From the NCBI GenBank assembly GCA_965238045.1, contig CBDEGU010000007.1, forward strand, positions 1-64,000: a DNA stretch of 64,000 nucleotides. The letters are read 5' to 3'. Below are positions 36,491 through 44,686 of this stretch, piece by piece. The notes below the pieces were generated by a model. That model worked only from the letters and a program-made list of their open reading frames with translations. It was not told the DNA's origin and did no database searches. A program made the position numbers and the translations under genes. Source of the DNA: CBDEGU01 sp965238045. GTDB taxonomy: Bacteria > Acidobacteriota > Terriglobia > Bryobacterales > UBA6623. Within the stretch, counting starts at the first letter, position 1; the number at the start of each line of letters is the position of its first letter.

Positions 36491-36685
36491 TAGCCCGCTT
36501 TTCTCACCACGTGGCCCGGTGAAGTGGAGGGGCGAAGTGCGTGAGAGGCCCCTCAGTACGAGGCGCGCTCCGCTTGACGAGCGCAGGCGTACTTGACAGT
36601 ACGTTGAGCACGGCGAGCAAGCGCAACGAAGTAATGGCGGGCCTATCATGTGCTTCGGTCGCCAGGTGGTGAGAAATGCGGGCTA
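36491..36685 (-). repeat. Hairpin-repeat family, copy d (full length)
   Basis: A 195-bp copy whose two termini are tagcccgcttttctcacc and its inverted counterpart, with arms matching inward for about 50 bp and the central cgtacttgacagtacg stem-loop. Its right terminus supplies the ispH stop codon (TAG on the minus strand, 36683-36685). CTAG is present at both ends. Together with copy c it fills the ispH-hpnG gap of about 550 bp; the remaining bases (36130-36225 and 36412-36490) hold nothing recognisable. Confidence 0.87.
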
Positions 36686-37669
36686 GCCACTGGCGATCGT
36701 CGTCAAACCGCGCTGATGCCCGACCAGTTCCAGAGGAAGCGGAAAAACTACATCCTCGTCGATGACCTCGACCTCTTCCAAGTTGTTGAATCCCTGCCGG
36801 GCGAGGTGCGCGATCACCCGCTGCACAAGCACTTCCGGCGCAGAGGCTCCGGCGGTTAGCGCCACCGACCGTACATTCTCCAGCCACTCGGGCCGAATGT
36901 GGGTCTCGTCCTCGATCAAGTGGCCCCGTGTCTCGGAATTCACAAGGCCGACTTCCACCAGACGCCGTGAGTTCGAACTATTGTCCGAGCCGACAACCAG
37001 CATCAAGTCGGCGCGCGGCGCAACACGCTTCACGGCCTGCTGCCGGTTCTCGGTCGCATAGCAGATGTCCTGCGCGGGCGGCCCCTGGATGTGAGGAAAG
37101 CGCCGTTGCAAGACGGTAATGATCTCACCGGCCTCGTCCAGACTCAGCGTCGTCTGTGTCAGGTAGTAGAGTTTTTCCGGAACAGCGACTTCCAGCGTCT
37201 CGGCTTCCTCGCGCGATGAGACCACGATCGTGCAATCGGGCGCCTCACCCATCGTGCCGATCACTTCGTCATGGTCTCGATGGCCGATCAACAGAATCGT
37301 GCCGCCGCGACGGGCGAACCTTACCGCTTCCAGATGAACTTTCGTCACCAGCGGGCAGGTGGCGTCAATCACCTTCAGGCTCCGGGCCTCGGCGTCGTCG
37401 CGCACCGCGGGCGAAACTCCATGAGCGCTGAAAACGACCCGTCCGCCCGAGGGCACCTCGTCGAGCTCGTCCACGAATACCGCGCCCCGGCTTGCCAAAT
37501 CGTCCACGACGTAGCGGTTGTGAACGATCTCTCGCCGCACATAGATCGGCGGTCCAAAGGCATCGAGCGCCAGCTCGACGATCTCCACCGCGCGCACCAC
37601 CCCGGCGCAGAAACCGCGAGGCTTCAGCAGATAAATCGTCTTTTCATCGGGAGAAAGGCGGGAAGTCAT
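36683..37669 (-). CDS. ispH: 4-hydroxy-3-methylbut-2-enyl diphosphate reductase IspH
   Basis: Iron-sulfur enzyme for the last step of the MEP pathway, making IPP and DMAPP, the precursors for the hopanoid enzymes encoded nearby. 328 aa. The three cluster cysteines lie in KPRGFCAGV, DATCPLVTKVH and QDICYATENRQ, and AGASAPEVLVQ is the conserved C-terminal substrate-site segment. The stop codon is made by the end of hairpin-repeat copy d. Transcription points toward hpnG, so read-through would pass two repeats first. Confidence 0.96.
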   Translation of the reverse strand: MTSRLSPDEKTIYLLKPRGFCAGVVRAVEIVELALDAFGPPIYVRREIVHNRYVVDDLASRGAVFVDELDEVPSGGRVVFSAHGVSPAVRDDAEARSLKVIDATCPLVTKVHLEAVRFARRGGTILLIGHRDHDEVIGTMGEAPDCTIVVSSREEAETLEVAVPEKLYYLTQTTLSLDEAGEIITVLQRRFPHIQGPPAQDICYATENRQQAVKRVAPRADLMLVVGSDNSSNSRRLVEVGLVNSETRGHLIEDETHIRPEWLENVRSVALTAGASAPEVLVQRVIAHLARQGFNNLEEVEVIDEDVVFPLPLELVGHQRGLTTIASG

Positions 37670-37754
37670 AACCTTGGGCGGAGAGTCTCAAGTATACCAA
37701 GTGAGGGGCATTCTCTTCGATACCGGCCAAGCCCGGCACGTCGCCGCGGGCAGC

Positions 37755-37948
37755 TAGCCCGCTTTTCTCACCACCTGGCCCGATGAAGTGGAGGGGCGAA
37801 GTGCGTGAGAGGCACGTCACTACGAGGCGCGCGCCGCTTGACGAACGCAGGCGTACTTTACAGTACGTTGAGCACGGCGAGCAAGCGCAACTAAGGTTTG
37901 GCGGGCCTGTCGCGTGCTTCGGTCGCCAGGTGGTGAGAAAAGCGGGCA
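37755..37948 (-). repeat. Hairpin-repeat family, copy e (full length)
   Basis: About 194 bp, starting tagcccgcttttctcacc and ending ggtggtgagaaaagcgggca. It has the same central stem-loop with one change (cgtactttacagtacg). It lies between the start of ispH and the stop of the AIM24-family gene. Its right end is 2 bp from the TAA of that gene, so again it sits immediately after a gene 3' end. Confidence 0.87.
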
Positions 37949-37949
37949 G

Positions 37950-38837
37950 TTAGTCGTTGCTGCGAAACAAGTTCCTCAGGCTGCCCAACCCATGCGCCTC
38001 GCCGCCGCCCGAGCGGGAGCCCAGGCCGCCGCCCAGCTCGCGCCGCAGTTTCGACAAAGTCATTGTCTGAATCAATGCCTTGCCCGGCCCGGTCAGAGTT
38101 GCGATGAAGAGCCCTTCCCCGCCGAAGATACTCGTCGCTATGCCGCCGGCCAACTGCACGTCGTATTGCACCGACTCGTCAAACGCCATGATGCAGCCGG
38201 TATCGACTTGCAGCACTTCCCCCGGCTTCAAATCAAACTCCACGAAATCGCCGCCGCCGTGGATAAAGGCCACCCCCGGACCGGTCAGCTTCTGAAGAAT
38301 GAAACCTTCGCCGCCAAACAACCCGGCGCCGATTTTCTTGGTAAACGCAATGTCAAGCGTTACAGTGCGCTCGGCGACGATGAAGCCGTCTCGCTGCACC
38401 AGGATCGACTGGCCCGCCGAGAGGTCAAAGGGCTGGAGCCTGCCTGGGAAATCGCCGGCGAAACCCACCTCCCCATCGCCCTCCCTGGTCTTGAAATGGG
38501 TCATGAAGAGGGACTCGCCGGTCAGCTTGCGTTTCAGGGCGCCGATCAGCTTCTCGCCGATCCCGCTTCCCGACATCTGCGTCTGCCACTCGACGTTCGC
38601 GGTCTTGTAAATCATCTTGCCGGCCTCGGCATAGACTTCCTGTCCCGGAGCCGGAGCAAGCTGAATGCGCACGATCTGCAGGTTATCGCCCTCGATCCGG
38701 TAGCTGACCGGCTTCATCGGTTCGGGAGCGGCGGCCACCGGAAAACCCTTCACAGCGGTCCCGGCCGCTGTTCCGCAACTGCCGCAGAAGTCGGCGTCCT
38801 CGCCAAGCTGTGTTCCGCAATTCGTACAAAACGCCAT
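37950..38837 (-). CDS. AIM24/TIGR00266-family protein with N-terminal zinc ribbon
   Basis: 295 aa from the ATG at 38837 (MAFCTNCGT). The zinc ribbon CTNCG...CGSCG occupies residues 4-22, a short linker follows, and then the AIM24-type beta domain with GGEGFILQKLTGPG and the repeated FGGEGLFIATLTGPG. The C-terminus is Gly/Ser-rich. The bacterial family has no established function; the ribbon is an addition seen in some members. The open frame starts 12 codons earlier, but the zinc-ribbon start is the natural one. It is monocistronic, with a hairpin repeat after its stop. Confidence 0.85.
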   Translation of the reverse strand: MAFCTNCGTQLGEDADFCGSCGTAAGTAVKGFPVAAAPEPMKPVSYRIEGDNLQIVRIQLAPAPGQEVYAEAGKMIYKTANVEWQTQMSGSGIGEKLIGALKRKLTGESLFMTHFKTREGDGEVGFAGDFPGRLQPFDLSAGQSILVQRDGFIVAERTVTLDIAFTKKIGAGLFGGEGFILQKLTGPGVAFIHGGGDFVEFDLKPGEVLQVDTGCIMAFDESVQYDVQLAGGIATSIFGGEGLFIATLTGPGKALIQTMTLSKLRRELGGGLGSRSGGGEAHGLGSLRNLFRSND

Positions 38838-39013
38838 AGATACGGCTAGCATATCATGCAGCCGCCGGGACACGGCGGAAGACTTGCCACGAGGCCGCGG
38901 CGACCCTGATCCGCCGGGACGACCGCGGCCGCCAGCGAGTCATAACACACCCAAAAGAGCGAGGATTTTGAGCGCCCTCGGGAAGGATTGCTCGGAAATA
39001 CTTGGAAACGACC

Positions 39014-39019
39014 TATAAT
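39014..39019 (+). promoter_or_regulatory. Candidate -10 box for the HipA-like/DUF3037 operon
   Basis: TATAAT lies 33 bp upstream of the GTG start at 39052. A TTGCTC at 38988-38993 is the best -35 candidate, but the 20-bp spacer is long, so the promoter is only tentative. Confidence 0.35.
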
Positions 39020-39051
39020 AACGAACGTCATTTCGGTGATTCGGAATTATT

Positions 39052-39933
39052 GTGGCGGTCGTTGCAAAAGAACATATTCGCAAGATGAGGGGCGGGGCCA
39101 ACGCCCATCTGATGCGGGCGAGCGACGAGAACTACTATGTCGTCAAGTTTCGCAATAATCCCCAGCATTCAAGAATTCTCGTTAATGAGCTGATTTCCTG
39201 CGTCCTGCTGGAGTATCTTGAATTGCCGATTCCCAAATGGGACATCATCGAGGTGCCCGAGGATTTGATCGAGGCGAGTCCAGGGCTGACGATGGATGCC
39301 GGCTGGGGGATTCGAAAGTGCGAAGCAGGGTTGCATTTCGGTTCCCGGTCTCCGGTGGATCCGGCGCGGGGGGCGGTGTACGACTATCTTCCCCTGTCGC
39401 TGCTGCGGCTGGTCGTGAACGTGGACGCCTTTGTCGGCATGGCGGCGTTTGACAAATGGGTCAGCAACGCCAACGGAAGGCAGGCGGTGTTCTTCCGTGA
39501 CCGCGCCAAGCCGTGGCTGCTGACGGCGCGGCCGTCGCCGGAGGTTTCCCCGCGGTCGCTCGTCTACGTGGCCGCGATGATTGATCACGGCTTTGCGTTC
39601 AATGCGCAAAACTGGGAATTTCCCGATGCACCCGAGCGCGGCTTGTATGCCCGGCGCGAACTCTATGCGGGCGTGAAAGGGTACGATGATTTCGAACCCT
39701 GGCTGAGCCGCATTCGCGATTGCCCGAAGGAAGTGCTCGACAAAGGCTTGGAGAGTGTGCCTCCAGAATGGTACGACCATGACTGGGACGCCCTGGACTC
39801 GATGCTGCACGTACTCTATAAGAGAAGGACGATCGTGCCCGAACTGCTGCGGGACGCCAAGAATGCATCCCGCGATCCGTTCCCAAATTGGGAGACCGCC
39901 GCGAGGTCCGCGACGGCGGCGGGAAGGAGCTGA
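39052..39933 (+). CDS. HipA-like kinase family protein
   Basis: 293-aa protein resembling the HipA_2 group of HipA-fold kinases. Visible are the N-terminal GGANAHLMRASDENYYVVKF (glycine loop and first strand with a Lys), then LVNELISCVLLEYL, and the catalytic-type VGMAAFDKWVSNANGRQAVF, where D and N take the places of the HipA HxxDxxxxN region. IDHGFAF (about residue 180) matches the metal-binding Asp. The start is GTG at 39052. The gene is followed after 2 bp by a DUF3037 protein. It lacks the HipB repressor partner of classical hipBA, so it is not a standard toxin-antitoxin pair. The substrate is unknown. Confidence 0.8.
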   Translation: MAVVAKEHIRKMRGGANAHLMRASDENYYVVKFRNNPQHSRILVNELISCVLLEYLELPIPKWDIIEVPEDLIEASPGLTMDAGWGIRKCEAGLHFGSRSPVDPARGAVYDYLPLSLLRLVVNVDAFVGMAAFDKWVSNANGRQAVFFRDRAKPWLLTARPSPEVSPRSLVYVAAMIDHGFAFNAQNWEFPDAPERGLYARRELYAGVKGYDDFEPWLSRIRDCPKEVLDKGLESVPPEWYDHDWDALDSMLHVLYKRRTIVPELLRDAKNASRDPFPNWETAARSATAAGRS

Positions 39934-39935
39934 CG

Positions 39936-40748
39936 ATGGGAGCCCAAAGCGCGGGGAATCGTTATAGCTTCGAGTTGCTCCAGTACGCGCCGAACTTCGT
40001 CTCGAGCGAGCATTTCAACATCGGCGTTCTGCTCTACGACGAGAAGGGGACGATGCTGGATGCTCGGCTGGCGGCTGATTTTCAAAGACTGCAATGCCAT
40101 CCTCTGACAGAGCTGCCGTTTCTGGAAGCATTGCGAAACGAGTTCGAGGAGCGCCGCCTTTCCGGCGAGGGATTCTCGGGCTACGCCGAGGCCATGCTGC
40201 GCAACCTTGCGACGACGCTGCGGGTTTCCGAGCGCAGGGTTTTCTGGGGCGACGACCAGGTTACCGAGATGCAACGGCTCTATCGAACCTACGTCGTCAC
40301 GCCGCCGCGGCCAGCCGATGCAGCGGCTGAGACCGAAGCGCTTCCGGGCAGCCGGCGCGCGCTGCGGCGGCGCATGGACAAGGTGTTCGGCAGCTATCAT
40401 TTGCTCGACGGAAGCAGGGGGCTCGATCGCGATGTGAACGTAAGCTACGGCGGTCCGCGGCTGCGCTTTACCTTCGACTATGCCTACCAGCCCAATGGAG
40501 CGGCCAGCTACATCCACGGGCTGGCGCTGCGCAATGACGCCAGCGACGCGGCGAAACTTTGCTTTGCGTTCGAGCGCGTCCGGGGAGCAGCCTCGATCGA
40601 GGCCGAGCGGCCCGCACTAACGGCCGTGCTGGATGACGGTATCCAGGACGACATTCGAGACTTGCTCGGCGGCAGCAAAGTGGCCGTCTGTGAGGCTGCG
40701 GAGCTGGATCGTTTGGCGGTGGAGGTCCAGAACGATTTAGGTTTGTAG
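39936..40748 (+). CDS. DUF3037-family protein, partner of the HipA-like kinase
   Basis: 270 aa from the ATG at 39936, which has a good GGGAAGGAG ribosome site inside the end of the kinase gene. The DUF3037 core is at the N-terminus: YSFELLQYAPNFVSSEHFNIGVLLYD and FWGDDQ. The C-terminal 130 residues have no recognised domain. No catalytic motif is obvious. The two-base gap to the kinase means the pair is co-translated. Its function is unknown; roles as a kinase substrate or inhibitor are possible. Confidence 0.78.
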   Translation: MGAQSAGNRYSFELLQYAPNFVSSEHFNIGVLLYDEKGTMLDARLAADFQRLQCHPLTELPFLEALRNEFEERRLSGEGFSGYAEAMLRNLATTLRVSERRVFWGDDQVTEMQRLYRTYVVTPPRPADAAAETEALPGSRRALRRRMDKVFGSYHLLDGSRGLDRDVNVSYGGPRLRFTFDYAYQPNGAASYIHGLALRNDASDAAKLCFAFERVRGAASIEAERPALTAVLDDGIQDDIRDLLGGSKVAVCEAAELDRLAVEVQNDLGL

Positions 40749-40757
40749 TTCGCCAGC

Positions 40758-41792
40758 TCAGTTTGCCAGATCTTGGGCCCCGTTCGCGCCGTAGAAGCGA
40801 TACCAAGGCTGCGCCGCATCGAGACATGCATTGACGTTGCGGATGTTGCGCACGCCTTCGTCTCGCAGCCAGTCTTCGAGGGCGGCGGGGCCTTGGGCGG
40901 CGTAGACGGGAATCCCCTCTTTCCAGGTAGCGCGTCCGCAGAGCACGCCGGCGAAATTCACGCCCGCCTCGCCGGCCCAGCGCAGCGACTCGGTGTACTG
41001 CTCGTTGCTGACTCCGGCGCTGAGATAGATGAAAGGCCGGCCGGCCATTTCGGCAACCTCGCGATAGTGTTCCAGAGCCTGCTCTCTTGTATAGGCCTGC
41101 TGTCCGCCATAAACGCCGGCTCCCTCGGTATAGCTGAGATTGACCGGGATTTCGACCTTCAGCACATCCACGTGGTACCTGTCTTTCGAGAATTCCTTCA
41201 TGCTGCCGCCGACGACCTCGGGCTTCTTCTTGGCGAACTCGAGCCCTTTCTCGTCCCCTCCGCCGGGGTCGTATCCGACGAACTCCAGGAAGAAGGGAAT
41301 ATTGTTGGCGACGCACTCGGCGCCGATACGCTCGACCCAGGCATGCTTGCGATCGTTGATCGATTCCTGCTCGAAGGGAGTGTAGTAGAGCAGGATCTTG
41401 ACGGCGTCGGCGCCCATCTCCTTGATGCGGCGGACCGAGGCATCGGGCAACAGGTTCGGCAGACGGCCGGGTCGCGTATTGTCATAGCCAGATTCCTCAT
41501 AGGACAACAGCAGCCCGGCGCCCGAATCCCGGGCCTCGGCCGCGCCCAAACCCCAAATCGGATCGAGCAAGATGGCGCTGGCGTAAGGCGTGAGGACCTT
41601 CGATACGGCAAGCTTGAACTCGCTCATCATCTCGTCGGTGACATCGGCCTTGTCGATGCCTTTGCCGGCGGCGATCGCTTTTTGCAGCGATCCCCGCTGG
41701 TCCATGGCGGCGGCGGCGATCACGCCCCTCGCGTTGGTGAGAGCTTGCATATTTGCGAGTTTCCCGGTGCTGAGTTTCATGATTGCTTTCAT
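40758..41792 (-). CDS. Tagatose 1,6-diphosphate aldolase (LacD-like)
   Basis: 344 aa from the ATG at 41792 (MKAIMKLSTGK); an ATG at 41780 is as likely because neither has a clear ribosome site. It is a class I (Schiff-base) aldolase of the LacD family that splits tagatose 1,6-bisphosphate to DHAP and glyceraldehyde 3-phosphate. Motifs: AAAAMDQRGSLQKAI, ILLDPIWGL, DAVKILLYYTP with the probable Schiff-base Lys, PFFLEFVGYDP, and VLKVEIPVNL. No other tagatose-pathway gene is nearby, so a wider aldolase role is possible. It converges on the DUF3037 gene. Confidence 0.88.
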   Translation of the reverse strand: MKAIMKLSTGKLANMQALTNARGVIAAAAMDQRGSLQKAIAAGKGIDKADVTDEMMSEFKLAVSKVLTPYASAILLDPIWGLGAAEARDSGAGLLLSYEESGYDNTRPGRLPNLLPDASVRRIKEMGADAVKILLYYTPFEQESINDRKHAWVERIGAECVANNIPFFLEFVGYDPGGGDEKGLEFAKKKPEVVGGSMKEFSKDRYHVDVLKVEIPVNLSYTEGAGVYGGQQAYTREQALEHYREVAEMAGRPFIYLSAGVSNEQYTESLRWAGEAGVNFAGVLCGRATWKEGIPVYAAQGPAALEDWLRDEGVRNIRNVNACLDAAQPWYRFYGANGAQDLAN

Positions 41793-41892
41793 TGTATTCG
41801 AGCGGAGAATCTCGTGCCATGAGCGGGCGATCCGGCGGCAGCGGCTCGTCTGGGGTGGGCCAGGCGCCGCTTTCCGCGAACCCGGCGGCGGA

Positions 41893-42912
41893 TCACGGCG
41901 CGGAGGAGGAAACGGCTCGCAGACGCTGGAAGAACCTCTCGGCCTGGGCGATGTCGGCGAGGATCTGCTCGCGCAGGGCGGCGGGGGAATCAAAGCGCCT
42001 CTCGTCCCGCAACCGGCGCAGAAAAGAAATCTGGATTCGCTGGAGCGAAACCGGATCGGCCGGTTCGATCAAGTGGGTCTCGACCGAAGGGTTTCCGTCG
42101 TCGAAGGTGGGCCGCCGCCCGACATTCGTGATCGAGTTCCAGGTTTGGTCCGAGTCCGGGTCGCATGTCCGCGTGACGTAGACGCCCGTCGCTGGAAGCT
42201 GCGCCTCCCCCATGCCGGACCCACTGCCGGGCCCGATGCCGGGCCCGATGCCGAGATTGAGGGTGGGCACGGTGCTGCGCGAACCAATGCCCTGCCCGCG
42301 GACCAGGGGGCCTTCCATGGTGAAGACACGTCCGAGCAGTCGCCGCGCCAGCCGCGGATCGCCGCGGCCGATCGCGTTCCTCACCCTTGTGCTGCTGACC
42401 GGCTCGCCTCCCACCGCAACGGCCGGCACGGCCTCGGCCGCAAAGCCGTGCCGCTTGCCCAGCTCGGTGAGAGTTTCCAAATCGCCGCTCTGGCGGCATC
42501 CAAAACGGAAGTTTTGCCCAACGACCACGCAGCGGACGTCGAGAGCATCCAGCATCACCCGCTGGACGAAATCTTCCGGGCTCATGGCCGCGGTCTCGGG
42601 GGTGAAGCGCAGCACAACGGTCGCCTCGATTCCGTGATCGCGGAATCGGCGGGCGCGCTCGGCGATCGAACTGAGCAGGAGCGGAGCGCCGTTGGGACGC
42701 ACGACGCACATAGGGTGGGGGTCGAAGATGAGTGCGACAGCCCTAGCGCTGAGACCGGCGCCGGCCTCGGCGCCGAGACCGGCGGCCCGCTCCGCCGTGC
42801 GCCGGAGAATGGCTTGATGACCCCGGTGCACGCCATCGAAGTTTCCGATGGTCAAACAAACCGGCCCCCAGTTCTTGGGGACCGCGGCCAGATCGAAGAG
42901 CGTCTCACTCAT
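41893..42912 (-). CDS. ribF: Bifunctional riboflavin kinase/FAD synthetase RibF
   Basis: Makes FMN and FAD from riboflavin. 339 aa. The N-terminal FAD-synthetase (nucleotidyltransferase) domain has LTIGNFDGVHRGHQ and the late SSTRVRNAI. The C-terminal riboflavin-kinase domain has GSRSTVPTLNL and then TGVYVTRTCD, VGRRPTF and ETHLIE. Between PTLNL and TGVY lies an unusual Gly/Pro/Ser-rich insert (GIGPGIGPGSGSGMG), where most homologues have a short loop. The upstream 105 bp show no FMN riboswitch. Confidence 0.95.
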   Translation of the reverse strand: MSETLFDLAAVPKNWGPVCLTIGNFDGVHRGHQAILRRTAERAAGLGAEAGAGLSARAVALIFDPHPMCVVRPNGAPLLLSSIAERARRFRDHGIEATVVLRFTPETAAMSPEDFVQRVMLDALDVRCVVVGQNFRFGCRQSGDLETLTELGKRHGFAAEAVPAVAVGGEPVSSTRVRNAIGRGDPRLARRLLGRVFTMEGPLVRGQGIGSRSTVPTLNLGIGPGIGPGSGSGMGEAQLPATGVYVTRTCDPDSDQTWNSITNVGRRPTFDDGNPSVETHLIEPADPVSLQRIQISFLRRLRDERRFDSPAALREQILADIAQAERFFQRLRAVSSSAP

Positions 42913-43018
42913 TGTGCGCTGCCACTAGATTGGGTCGTCACTAGCTTGGTCGTCACTATTCTGGCCGGGACGCGGCTGCCAGGACGGCCGTGCGAGCCGC
43001 CAGATCGAAGTCCAGGAT

Positions 43019-43822
43019 TCACTCGCCCCGCACCTCGATGCGCAGCCCGTCGTAGGCGAGTTCCACGTTGGCGGGCAGAGAGGCGCAGGTTTCGGCGTGG
43101 GGTAAATCATGGCAGATGTGGGTGAAAAAAGCGCGGCGGGGTTTCAGCCGCTCGACCCAGCCAAGGGCCTGCTCCACGGTGGAATGCATCGGGTGCGGCT
43201 CGCGGCGCAGACAATCCAAGAATAGAACGTCGAGATTTTGCAGACTCGCCAGCGAGCTGTCGGGGATGTCGCTGAGATCGGTCAAGTAAGCCGCGTCTCC
43301 GAAACGATAGCCCATAATCGTCGCCCGGCCATGCGTTACCGGCACGGGAAGGAACGACAATCCGAAGACATCGACCGCGGCGCCGTCGAGTTCCCGCGCC
43401 TCGACCCGCGGCCGGCCGCCGGCATGACTCGCCTTGCCCTGAAAGGCGTAGGGAAAGACGCGCCGCAAGTCACCCAGCACTTCGGGCATCGCGAAGACGG
43501 GAATACGCTCGGCGCGGCCGTAGTTGAACGGACGAATATCATCGAGTCCCATGACGTGGTCGGCGTGGAAGTGCGTATAGAAAATGGCGTCCAGGCGCGC
43601 CATCCCGGCGGAGAGCGCTTGCTGCCGCAGGTCGGGCGTTGTATCGATGAGCACGTTCCTGGTCTCGGTGCCGCAAGCATGGCTGACCAAGATCGATGGC
43701 CGCAGGCGTTTGTCGCGGGGATCGCTCGATTGGCAGACGCGGCAGTCGCAGCCAATCGTCGGCACGCCAACGCTTGTCCCCGACCCCAGAACCGTAATGC
43801 GAATGTTTCGATGAGCATCCAT
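43019..43822 (-). CDS. Metallo-beta-lactamase-fold hydrolase (PhnP-like)
   Basis: 267 aa from the ATG at 43822. The zinc-binding HxHxDH motif is THFHADHVMG; the N-terminal LGSGTSVGVPTIGC and the cysteine pair CDCRVCQS match the PhnP/LipB-adjacent phosphodiesterase group. A later THGRATIMGY supplies another His and HICHD the last. The substrate is probably a cyclic phosphodiester, but there is no phosphonate operon here. It is co-directional with ribF and the DUF1844 gene. Confidence 0.88.
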   Translation of the reverse strand: MDAHRNIRITVLGSGTSVGVPTIGCDCRVCQSSDPRDKRLRPSILVSHACGTETRNVLIDTTPDLRQQALSAGMARLDAIFYTHFHADHVMGLDDIRPFNYGRAERIPVFAMPEVLGDLRRVFPYAFQGKASHAGGRPRVEARELDGAAVDVFGLSFLPVPVTHGRATIMGYRFGDAAYLTDLSDIPDSSLASLQNLDVLFLDCLRREPHPMHSTVEQALGWVERLKPRRAFFTHICHDLPHAETCASLPANVELAYDGLRIEVRGE

Positions 43823-43876
43823 CGGACTGGGCGCCAAAGACTCTGGCGCGGAGCGTGCCTCGGCGGCGGCGGGAAA

Positions 43877-44410
43877 CTATTTCTTGGCCTTCGCCTTCAG
43901 ATCTTCGGCGCACTGCACGTAGCGAAAGCGCAATTCGGTAAGCGTGTTCTGCAGCAGACGATCTTCTTCCATCGACAGATTGCCCTTGGTCTTCTCGGCA
44001 AGCACGTCGAGCATGTCAATCGTATGGCGGGCAAGTTCGAGATTGGGCACATGGCCTTCGGGCGCGTGCTCCGAGCGTAGTTCCATGTTCGCCTGCACGC
44101 CTAGCGAGACGATAAGCATCTCAAAACTGGCCGCGGGCATGGCGCCCGGCGGCGGCTGACGAGGCTGCTCGGCGGCCGGTTCGTCCGCGCCGGGCTGTTC
44201 ACCCGGTGGCGTTCCGGCCGCGGCTCCCTCGTTGGCAGTCCCCTCGCCGGCGGGCGTTTGCGCGGCCGCTTCTTCCGCCGGGGCTGCTGGTTCGCTTGTG
44301 CCGGCCTCTTTGTCGCCGGGCGCCGGGGTGATCGGTTCGCCGTCGGCTGAAAAGCGCCTGCGGTCTCTGACTCGAATCGAAGGGGGTTCAGGATCTTGTT
44401 CCACGGTCAT
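43877..44410 (-). CDS. DUF1844-family protein
   Basis: 177 aa from the ATG at 44410 (MTVEQDPEPP). The first 90 residues are a disordered Ala/Pro/Glu-rich segment. The C-terminal DUF1844 helices read FEMLIVSLGVQANMELR and ARHTIDMLDVLAEKTKGNLSMEEDRLLQNTLTELRFRYV. The family has no known function; the helical domain could bind a partner. It is the first gene of the minus-strand set DUF1844, MBL hydrolase, ribF, lacD-like. It diverges from the S55 peptidase gene across about 275 bp, which holds a weak TTATAT-like -10 on the plus strand near 44560. Confidence 0.82.
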   Translation of the reverse strand: MTVEQDPEPPSIRVRDRRRFSADGEPITPAPGDKEAGTSEPAAPAEEAAAQTPAGEGTANEGAAAGTPPGEQPGADEPAAEQPRQPPPGAMPAASFEMLIVSLGVQANMELRSEHAPEGHVPNLELARHTIDMLDVLAEKTKGNLSMEEDRLLQNTLTELRFRYVQCAEDLKAKAKK

Positions 44411-44686
44411 TATTTTAACAACAGTTTTCTTTCTCTCTCTTTCGTGCTCGCATGCTTCAGCCGATGGGCGCCGGCGGCGTGCCCCGATCCGGTGTGGGCG
44501 AAGCCGGGGCGGCGAACCGGTCACCGGGCGCGGGAACGCGGCATGGGCCGGTTGAGGTTGTTATATTCTTAGGGGAATGGAAGGCTGGGTGGGGCGGGCG
44601 GTTTCGCCGCTCCCGGTTTGATCTTGGGGCTTGAGCTTGGGGTTTGGACCCGCGGGGTTGAAACTTCGGCTCTGGCTTGACGCGCT

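Noticed and set aside
41590..43125. 511-aa plus-strand open frame
   Set aside because: It is antisense to ribF and the 5' end of the aldolase gene and has no recognisable domain.
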